Below are positions 58,335 through 64,000 of a DNA stretch of 64,000 bases, in pieces. The notes below the pieces were generated by a model, which did not search any database, had not been told where the DNA came from, and worked only from the letters and a program-made list of their open reading frames with translations. The number at the start of each line of letters is the position of its first letter. Position 1 is the first letter of the stretch. The DNA comes from an uncultured Paracoccaceae bacterium (GTDB lineage: Bacteria > Pseudomonadota > Alphaproteobacteria > Rhodobacterales > Rhodobacteraceae), in the NCBI GenBank assembly GCA_947502145.1, contig CANMYO010000002.1, positions 620,001 through 684,000 of the forward strand, written 5' to 3'. A program made the position numbers and the translations under genes.

Positions 58335-59042
58335 ATGAACGAACATATTTCGAGCGCATACGACCGCGATCTGGAGAACATCACCACGTTGATCATGCGC
58401 ATGGGCGGCTTGGTTGAGGATGCAATCCTCAAGGCCGCAAATTCGCTGGCAGACCGCGATATTGAGCTGGCCGAAGAGGTGCGCAAAGGCGACAAGATCA
58501 TTGATGCGCTGGAAATCCAGATCAACGAAGAGGCGGCCCGCACAATTGCGCTGCGTGCGCCGGTGTCCAAGGATTTGCGGTCATTGCTGACGGTGCTGCG
58601 CCTTGCCGCATCGCTGGAACGGATTGGCGATTACGCCAAGAACATCGCAAAGCGCACCAGTGTGCTGGTTGACATGACCCATGTGAATGGATCGGACAGC
58701 GCCTTGCGGCGCATGGCCCGCGAGGTGCAGTCGATGCTGAAAGATACCCTGGATGCCTATACGCGCGGGGATGCGGATCTGGCCGAAGATGTGCGTCAGC
58801 GCGACCAGGAGGTCGACCAGATGTATAACGCGCTGTTCCGTGAATTCCTGACCTTCATGATGGAGGACCCGCGGAACATAACACCTTGTATGCATTTGCA
58901 TTTCATGGCCAAGAATATTGAACGCATGGGCGATCTGACCACCAATATGGCCGAGCAGATCATCTATCTTGTGACCGGTGAAATGCCTGAAGAGGCACGC
59001 CCGAAGGGTGACAAGACGGCCTTTGCAAAGGAACCGAGCTAA
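58335..59042 (+). CDS. phoU: Phosphate signalling protein PhoU
   Basis: 235 residues, two PhoU three-helix modules (ASLERIGDYAKNIAKR and KNIERMGDLTTNMAEQ carry the metal-binding E-x-x-x-D pattern). It links PstB activity to PhoR, an important role here as PhoR lacks membrane helices. GGAGCAGG precedes the ATG. Confidence 0.96.
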   Translation: MNEHISSAYDRDLENITTLIMRMGGLVEDAILKAANSLADRDIELAEEVRKGDKIIDALEIQINEEAARTIALRAPVSKDLRSLLTVLRLAASLERIGDYAKNIAKRTSVLVDMTHVNGSDSALRRMAREVQSMLKDTLDAYTRGDADLAEDVRQRDQEVDQMYNALFREFLTFMMEDPRNITPCMHLHFMAKNIERMGDLTTNMAEQIIYLVTGEMPEEARPKGDKTAFAKEPS

Positions 59043-59045
59043 GCC

Positions 59046-59735
59046 ATGTCAGCACAGCAACCGCATGTCCTGATCGTCGAAGATGAACCCGCACAGCGTG
59101 AGGTGCTGGCGTATAATCTTGAGGCGGAAGGGTTCCGCACCAGCCGTGCCGAGGATGGCGAAGAAGGCCTGATGCTGATGGCGGAAGATCCGCCAGACGT
59201 GATCGTGCTGGATTGGATGCTGCCTTCGGTGTCGGGCATCGAAATCTGCCGACGCATCAAGATGAACCCGGCCACACGCGGGATCGCTGTGATCATGCTG
59301 TCGGCCAGGTCCGAAGAGGTCGACCGCGTGCGCGGGCTGGAAACCGGCGCGGATGACTACGTGGTCAAGCCATATTCGGTGTCAGAACTGATGGCGCGGG
59401 TGCGCAGCCAGTTGCGCCGGGTACGTCCGACAACCGTGGGGCAGGTGCTGACCTTTGATGACATCATGCTGGATGCCGAAACCCATCGTGTGACCCGCGG
59501 TGATGCGACGCTCAAGCTTGGCCCGACAGAGTTCCGGTTGCTGTCGACCTTCATGGAAAAACCCGGCCGGGTCTGGTCGCGCGATCAACTGCTGGACCGG
59601 GTCTGGGGACGCGACATTTACGTCGATACGCGCACCGTGGATGTGCATGTCGGCCGTCTGCGCAAAGTGCTGACCCAAAACGGCGGCGATGATCCGGTAC
59701 GCACGGTGCGGGGCGCAGGATATGCGCTGGGGTGA
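59046..59735 (+). CDS. phoB: Phosphate regulon response regulator PhoB
   Basis: 229 residues: receiver (VEDEPAQREVLAYNL; phospho-Asp in VIVLDWMLPSVSG; Lys in VVKPYS) and winged helix (GPTEFRLLSTFMEKPGRVWSRDQLLDRVWG). It binds Pho boxes such as that before pstS. The stop codon lies inside the left 30-bp repeat that borders the insertion sequence. Confidence 0.97.
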   Translation: MSAQQPHVLIVEDEPAQREVLAYNLEAEGFRTSRAEDGEEGLMLMAEDPPDVIVLDWMLPSVSGIEICRRIKMNPATRGIAVIMLSARSEEVDRVRGLETGADDYVVKPYSVSELMARVRSQLRRVRPTTVGQVLTFDDIMLDAETHRVTRGDATLKLGPTEFRLLSTFMEKPGRVWSRDQLLDRVWGRDIYVDTRTVDVHVGRLRKVLTQNGGDDPVRTVRGAGYALG

Positions 59736-59761
59736 TACTATCGCTTTGCCGCTACATGCAT
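59732..59761 (+). repeat. 30-bp direct repeat, left copy
   Basis: GTGATA-c-TATCGCTTTGC-c-GCTACATGCAT. Matches 61444-61473 with two mismatches in 30 bases, same orientation. It includes the phoB stop codon and ends 11 bases before the outer IS-like motif at 59773. Confidence 0.85.
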
Positions 59762-59826
59762 GTTGCAACCAAGTAGAAATGTCACGGGGTTGGCAAAGCA
59801 GAAGTGTCACCAACAGCGCTGAGGGT

Positions 59827-59881
59827 CGCAAGGCTTAGCAGCCCGGAGACCTCACATATCGCAGGGCTGAAAAGCCTTGCG
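59827..59881 (-). terminator. Terminator-like stem after the passenger gene
   Basis: CGCAAGGCTT-GCAGCCC pairs with GGGCTG-AAAGCCTTGCG, a long stem directly following the TGA stop of the gene at 59884 on the minus strand. Confidence 0.65.
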
Positions 59882-59883
59882 GG

Positions 59884-60321
59884 TCAGGTGTCGAGAACGG
59901 TTTTGCTGGGAACAATGCGCCCTTGGTCATGGAGCATCTTGATGCGTTTTCCGGGAATGCCTTTGTAGTCGATTGACGACCTGCGACCGCGCGCATCTGA
60001 TATCGTTATGGAGTACATGTTTCCACACCGCCCAGTTTCAAACTTTGTCTTGAATTCTGTGAAGTCGGATTTTGTCGCACCGTGCTTCTGGCAGAAATTC
60101 TCAAACTCATTCCGAAAAACGGGAAGTGCGTTAAGAAGCTGGTCTGACGCGGTTCCTTCGTCCAGTTGGCCAGTCAAGAAATCCACGACAAGGTATCCGT
60201 CCGGATTGCATGCAGCATCTGCGAAGACATTCGTCTCACAGTATCCGACAACAAAACCAAGTCCACTTGCCAATGAGTCGGTGAAATTGTGGGCAATGGC
60301 GTGCAACTGAGAATGCTTCAT
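59884..60321 (-). CDS. Uncharacterised passenger gene within the insertion sequence
   Basis: 145 residues, family not recognised. Mixed alpha-beta look, soluble: MKHSQLHAIAHNFTDSLASG at the start, CETNVFADAACNPDGYLVVDFL, FCQKHGATKSDF and a basic end (GKRIKMLHDQGRIVPSKT). No HTH, nuclease or toxin motif is apparent. The frame is open further upstream only because it runs into a transposase fragment; the ATG at 60321 starts after the transposase 3' end. No strong ribosome site is seen. Confidence 0.5.
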   Translation of the reverse strand: MKHSQLHAIAHNFTDSLASGLGFVVGYCETNVFADAACNPDGYLVVDFLTGQLDEGTASDQLLNALPVFRNEFENFCQKHGATKSDFTEFKTKFETGRCGNMYSITISDARGRRSSIDYKGIPGKRIKMLHDQGRIVPSKTVLDT

Positions 60322-60352
60322 AGTCGTTAGTAGAAAGCATCTGAAGATGTGG

Positions 60353-61410
60353 TCAAGTCGGCTTCTCCGCGCGTGCCCGTTCAGCCCGCCTGCGTTCATA
60401 GTGGGCTTCCATCTTTGAAGGCCGTCCTGGTGGGCGGCGTCCGGTCTTTTTGTAACCGTTCTTTGCGCTGACGAGTTTGACCTTGGGCGGGCTGCTACCC
60501 TTACTTGTTCTTCCTTGATGTGAGCGAGGACGGCGCTCAGGTGTTTGTTCTCGGTGATAGCGGCATGGGTAACCCGCTGTTGGTGTGGATCGAAGATGCT
60601 GCAGGGCAGGGCGACGCCTTTGGCACGGACTTGGATGCGCCCATCTGGCATCGCATGAATATCCAACGTATTTGCCGACGAGACCGCGCGTCAGATCATT
60701 GACCTTAAGTCGGATGCGCTTGCGATCGTACTTCAGCGTCAAATCCTTGGTGACATAACATTTGTCGCGTCGACGGAAGATCTCGGCAAGGCGGTCTGGT
60801 TCGATGTTTAGTGCGCGGTGTAGATTGTCTGGTTTGGCCGGAGCCTTTGCAAACTTGGCGTTGTTGCGCTCCACGAAGCCAGCGAGGAACGCGTTTTCGT
60901 CTTCAATGTTGGAGATACCTACGATGCGTAGCTCTTTGACCAGTCGGTCTTGTAATGTGCGGTTTGCCCGTTCGACGCGGCCATTGGCTTGAGAGGAGTT
61001 GGCGCAGATGATCTCGATGTTCAGCTCTGACAAGGCACGTCCGAATTGGGTCATGCCCGTCATATGTTCATTGGGCTTGGGAACTCTGAATACCGTGTGT
61101 TTGTCGCTGTAGAAGGCAACCGGGCGACCATGCTCCAGCAGATAGCTTTCCAGTGCGTCGAAATAGCTGAACGTGCTCTCAGACTTTACGAACCGCAGTT
61201 CCATCAAGGCGCTGGTCGCGTCTTCGATGAAAACGAGCAGGGTGCAGTGATCGCCGCGATCCTCAAACCATCAGTGGTCAGCGCCAGCATGTTCGCCGCG
61301 TTATCGACGCTCAACCGACCATCATCGACTTGCGCGGGCACCTCCACGCGGTTCAGCTCGCGCTCGCTCATAACCGCCCATCCCATGTCTGCTCACCCTC
61401 ATCGATTTTT
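60353..61410 (-). pseudogene. ISNCY-family transposase, frameshifted and internally deleted
   Basis: The N-terminal piece (MSERELNRVEV, DNAANMLALT) ends near 61270, where about 100 residues including the rest of the helix-turn-helix are missing. A second piece holds the rve-type catalytic core (FIEDATSALMELRFVKSESTFSYF region; FYSDKHTVFRV; NSSQANGRVERANRTLQ). A frameshift near 60666 moves the reading into MDIHAMPDGRIQVRAKG and IFDPHQQRVTH, and another returns it for the basic C-terminus ending EAHYERRRAERARAEKP. The DDE residues are still visible, but no intact protein can be made. Confidence 0.85.
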
Positions 61411-61443
61411 GAGGGCAGAGTGACATTCCTGAATTGCTCATGA

Positions 61444-61473
61444 GTGATAATATCGCTTTGCGGCTACATGCAT
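61444..61473 (+). repeat. 30-bp direct repeat, right copy
   Basis: GTGATA-a-TATCGCTTTGC-g-GCTACATGCAT, 11 bases outside the right IS-like end, mirrors the spacing of the left copy although the orientation is direct. Confidence 0.85.
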
Positions 61474-61774
61474 TAATCGCATAATTGGTATTATGTAAAT
61501 TAGGAGTGTTCGTCCCACGGGGCTTTTGGGTGTTAGCGTTGGATTTCAGTCGGTTGCCGGCCGTCCTGGTTGCACTTTGGTGCGTCATGTCAGTTGAAAA
61601 AGATCAAAACATTGTTCGAGTTTAAGAAATGGCCTGTCCGGTTCGACAAATATTAAGCCAGTGTATAAACTCGAGTCGTGACGGGATGCTTATGCGAAAA
61701 ACGTAATGCGTACCAGCCTGTTAGAAGACGCAATGGAGGCCCCCTGTGGGTCCGTAACACCTAGGAGAAACCCC
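61474..61774. other. Non-coding gap right of the insertion sequence
   Basis: About 300 bases, richer in A+T than the surroundings, with no convincing gene. It ends in CTAGGAGAAACCCC, the ribosome site of the micro-ORF at 61775. A promoter for that transcript must lie here, but no consensus is clear. Confidence 0.6.
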
Positions 61775-61849
61775 GTGAGTCGCATTATCTATATCGTTGG
61801 CCTGATTGTTGTAATTCTCGCTGTCCTGTCATTCTTTGGGTTGCGCTAA
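61775..61849 (+). CDS. 24-residue membrane micro-protein upstream of creA
   Basis: A GTG start with TAGGAGA seven bases upstream, then 24 codons forming one hydrophobic helix (IIYIVGLIVVILAVLSFFG, between MSR and LR), stop TAA. The CreA gene begins five bases after the stop, so it could be a leader or a coupled small membrane protein. Size and ribosome site support translation; no function is proposed. Confidence 0.55.
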   Translation: MSRIIYIVGLIVVILAVLSFFGLR

Positions 61850-61853
61850 CGAG

Positions 61854-62318
61854 GTGCGCAACTTCGTCAACGGTGTGCTATGGGGCTGTATCGTTGCGGG
61901 CGTCGGCACCGTCGCTCACGCGGAACAAGTCGGCAATGTGGATGTGGACTGGCTGGGCAATGATATTGTCATTGAGGCCTTTGCTGATCCCAAAGTCGCC
62001 GGTGTGACGTGTCATGTCGCCTATTTCGAACGCGGGCTGATTGACCGGCTTCAAAAAGGAAACTGGTTCGAAGACCCTTCGAATTCTTCCATTGACTGCC
62101 GTCAGACCGGTGCCATTTCGATTGGCGACATCGATCGTTCTGACGAAGGTGAAAACGTGTTCTCCGAAGGTCGGTCGATCATTTGGAAGTCATTACAGGT
62201 GAAACGCATCTTTGATGCGACCAACCAGACCTTGATCTATGTATCACATGCGCGGGATGTACAGAATGGATCGGCAAAAATGTCGATATCGACGATCCCG
62301 CTTTTCAACGATCAATAG
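61854..62318 (+). CDS. creA: CreA family protein
   Basis: 154 residues from a GTG start; a TTG at 61836 is in frame but overlaps the micro-ORF. Signal peptide ends near TVAHA. The mature protein reads VGNVDVDWLGNDIVIEAFADPKV, TCHVAYFERG and DCRQTGAI, typical of CreA (DUF in older databases), a periplasmic protein of unknown role. Two cysteines may form a disulfide. Confidence 0.88.
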   Translation: MRNFVNGVLWGCIVAGVGTVAHAEQVGNVDVDWLGNDIVIEAFADPKVAGVTCHVAYFERGLIDRLQKGNWFEDPSNSSIDCRQTGAISIGDIDRSDEGENVFSEGRSIIWKSLQVKRIFDATNQTLIYVSHARDVQNGSAKMSISTIPLFNDQ

Positions 62319-62363
62319 AGACATCTGCAGGCGCCTGCGCGGGTCTTTGACCTGTCCGCAGGT

Positions 62364-62522
62364 TTAATCGCGGGCGACGATGTAGACGGCGTGCACGAGG
62401 CCCGGAATATACCCAAGCAGCGTCAGGATGATGTTGAACCAGAAATGTTTGCCCAGCCCCACCTGCAGGAATACGCCCAGAGGCGGGATGATGACTGACA
62501 CGATGATGCGGATGAGGTCCAT
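62364..62522 (-). CDS. YqaE/Pmp3 family membrane protein
   Basis: 52 residues with two membrane helices: RIIVSVIIPPLGVFLQVG and FWFNIILTLLGYIPGLVHAVY, the Pmp3 signature. Members are induced by salt, cold or membrane stress and affect membrane potential. Reads on the minus strand from an ATG at 62522; too short for common length cut-offs. Convergent with creA. Confidence 0.93.
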   Translation of the reverse strand: MDLIRIIVSVIIPPLGVFLQVGLGKHFWFNIILTLLGYIPGLVHAVYIVARD

Positions 62523-62632
62523 GGCTGCTCTCGTTCTTGGGAAGGTTGTTGATCACATTGCGCTAAACCATCTATCCTGACAATCAGTCGTGTTTTCGAG
62601 CCCATCGACCTTAATCTATGTTAGGGAAATGC

Positions 62633-63385
62633 ATGAACCAGCCTGTCGCAAGCTGTCTCGTCAGCCGCCTATCCCGCTTTGTCACGCTCACCAAAGGCGA
62701 AAGCGAATTCATTGCCGAGATGGAACGCGACGAACATCCGCGCCAGAAAGGACGGCCTGTCGTCAGCGTTGGCGAGGCAACGGAGGGCATTATGGTGCTC
62801 AAATCGGGCTGGGCCACGGTTAAGGGTGATACCTCGGACGGACGCAGCCAGATCCTGCGGGTATATCTGCCGGGCGAAGTGATGGGATTGGCGGAAATTG
62901 GTTCATCCCATGCCAATCATCGCATCGTGATGCAGACGGACGGTGTGATTTGCCCCTTTCCCCGACATGGGTTGGCGCCGCTTTTCTCTGACTTTCCGCG
63001 TCTGGGCGCCCTGCTCACCGCGGTTGGCAGCCTGGACCAGATTGCCTTGCGACACCATGCCAGTTCGCTGGGGTCGATGGATGCAAAGGGCAAGCTGAAG
63101 TTCTGGTTGCTGCAACTCAGATCGCGTCTGGAGGTTGCGAACATCGGCCTTGGGAACCGGTTTCAGGTGCCGTTCAGCCAGGTTGAGATGGGTCAGGCCG
63201 TTGGCTTGACGTCGATCTATGTGAACAAGCTGCTGCGCGGCTTTGTCGAGAATGGCGAAATTGAAATCGAACGCCCCTATGTTCGTCTGCTCAAACGGGA
63301 ACAATGGGAAGCCGATTGCGAATTTGTCGATGCGTTTGTGAGTATGGATACGTCGTGGTTTCCCCCCGCACTTGATGCGGATTGA
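62633..63385 (+). CDS. Crp/Fnr family transcriptional regulator
   Basis: 250 residues: cyclic-nucleotide-type sensor (about 20-145; VLKSGWATVKGDTSDGRSQILRVYLPGEVMG) and a winged HTH (VPFSQVEMGQAVGLTSIYVNKLLRGF). The four-cysteine pattern of FNR is absent, so oxygen sensing through a 4Fe-4S cluster is unlikely. AGGGAA lies upstream of the ATG at 62633; an ATG 15 bases earlier is also in frame. Ligand and targets unknown. Confidence 0.9.
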   Translation: MNQPVASCLVSRLSRFVTLTKGESEFIAEMERDEHPRQKGRPVVSVGEATEGIMVLKSGWATVKGDTSDGRSQILRVYLPGEVMGLAEIGSSHANHRIVMQTDGVICPFPRHGLAPLFSDFPRLGALLTAVGSLDQIALRHHASSLGSMDAKGKLKFWLLQLRSRLEVANIGLGNRFQVPFSQVEMGQAVGLTSIYVNKLLRGFVENGEIEIERPYVRLLKREQWEADCEFVDAFVSMDTSWFPPALDAD

Positions 63386-63408
63386 CCAGCGGCAGATCGC
63401 ATCGGGTT

Positions 63409-63906
63409 TCAGCCCATTGAGGACCTGTTGATCCCGCCGGTTGCAAGTTCCGTCATGGTGCGATCGCCGCCATAAGATGCGTCCAGACATTTGCGGATCG
63501 CTTCGAGATCCCTGTCAAGTTCGAGCCGGTCCGCAAATGCGGCCAGGCAGCCGTAGCCGGCAATGGCGTAATGAACCAGCCGCTGATATTGCGTGATGAT
63601 CATTGCATCCCTTGTTTCGTCTTCGCCAAATGTCTTTTCCAACACATGGGTGCGCGCCTCGTTCACGAGGCCTTCCATGCCTTTGCAATGGGCCCCGTCA
63701 AGGCTTTCCTCGTGACCCTTGGCGATCGCTTCGACTGTTGCGATCCCGTCCTGAATCCCGTCAACACCCGCTGTAAGTGCCTGCACCAACCCTTTGTCCT
63801 TGGCGGCATGTGCCATCTCGATGGCCACCACCAACGCCTGTTTGTTAGCGCTATAGATGTCGTTGATTTGTTCGATGTAGAGGTCTTCCAGCGTGTCAAT
63901 GCTCAT
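63409..63906 (-). CDS. DUF892 (YciE/YciF) ferritin-like protein
   Basis: 165 residues, four-helix ferritin-like bundle. DTLEDLYIEQINDIYSANKQA opens like YciE/YciF, with Glu/His pairs (KGHEES, ITQYQRLVHY) that could bind a diiron centre. The family is linked to stress and iron or peroxide handling. GAAAGGACC precedes the ATG at 63906. Faces the Crp/Fnr gene convergently. The remaining 94 bases to the window end hold its promoter region and no gene. Confidence 0.85.
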   Translation of the reverse strand: MSIDTLEDLYIEQINDIYSANKQALVVAIEMAHAAKDKGLVQALTAGVDGIQDGIATVEAIAKGHEESLDGAHCKGMEGLVNEARTHVLEKTFGEDETRDAMIITQYQRLVHYAIAGYGCLAAFADRLELDRDLEAIRKCLDASYGGDRTMTELATGGINRSSMG

Positions 63907-64000
63907 GCTTGGTCCTTTCACCATTGCGCTTAGGCTACACCTATTCCGATGCGCAGAGGGGCGCCGAATGCGCGCAACATGTGTTTTCTTATCAAACGCT

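Larger units (their letters stand above)
59773..61432. mobile_element. Decayed ISNCY-type insertion sequence with passenger gene
   Basis: Left end: GTAGAAATGTCAC (59773-59785) and GCAGAAGTGTCAC (59798-59810), similar 13-mers 25 bases apart. Right end, inverted: TCAGGAATGTCAC (61420-61432). Between them lie a passenger gene with its own terminator and a broken transposase gene. The element inserted directly after phoB. Exact limits and target duplications are inferred from these motifs only. Confidence 0.7.

Noticed and set aside
59884-60666. A single 260-residue protein on the minus strand
   Set aside because: Its first half is the frameshifted C-terminus of the transposase; the passenger gene starts at the ATG at 60321.
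62540-62632. FNR box before the Crp/Fnr gene
   Set aside because: TTGATCACATTGCG has only one good half site.

Overview
The window is a piece of an alphaproteobacterial chromosome, most likely from the Rhodobacteraceae (Roseobacter group). Evidence: a circularly permuted two-piece tmRNA gene (minus strand, about 36666-36980) with tag ANDNHAPVAVAA; a LexA site of the alphaproteobacterial GAAC-N7-GAAC type before recA; an F1-ATPase zeta-type inhibitor (DUF1476); SspB of the alphaproteobacterial type; and a split methionine synthase with a DUF1638 partner. GC content looks moderate, with a visibly richer stretch from about 37 to 57 kb. Most of the window is ordinary core genome; no prophage or CRISPR array is seen.

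Left part (1-36.6 kb): a cut-off sulfotransferase gene and SOS-controlled recA; alaS with a DUF1330 and a MOSC gene; typA, an SMR exporter and an unfamiliar HExxH protein; icd; a small repeat lipoprotein; a CAU tRNA; purMN; rnd; sufE; a methionine-synthase cluster (homocysteine methyltransferase, corrinoid protein, two-helix membrane protein, DUF1638) interleaved with a PA0069-type radical SAM gene; zeta inhibitor and purCSQ; a DctB-like kinase, a DctD-like regulator without GAFTGA and a GT51-like protein that has lost both catalytic glutamates; rne with a structured leader; tusA, ccdA; a membrane-anchored alpha/beta hydrolase overlapping a cytochrome P450; fumC-DUF4169-RHH; sspB; a chromate gene pair (rhodanese-ChrB fusion and chrA); and a DUF1194 protein.

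Middle part (36.6-51.3 kb): tmRNA, a muramidase-like secreted protein, a VOC protein, a branched-chain amino acid ABC operon (livK, livG, livF, two related small secreted proteins, livH, livM), a GlxA-type regulator, class II DAHP synthase, a PAS protein, then yicC-gmk-gamma carbonic anhydrase-metC.

Right part (51.3-64 kb): the phosphate regulon (phoR, then pstS-pstC-pstA-pstB-phoU-phoB behind a triple 11-bp Pho box, with an SGNH hydrolase gene diverging from the same site); directly after phoB lies a decayed ISNCY-type insertion sequence carrying an unknown passenger gene and flanked by 30-bp imperfect direct repeats; then a 24-codon membrane micro-ORF before a CreA gene, a YqaE/Pmp3 gene, a Crp/Fnr regulator and a DUF892 ferritin-like protein.

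The best leads for undescribed biology are the pair of related periplasmic proteins inside the liv operon, the IS passenger gene, the hydrolase-P450 pair, the dctBD-GT51 trio with changed key residues, the methionine cluster membrane protein, and the HExxH protein.
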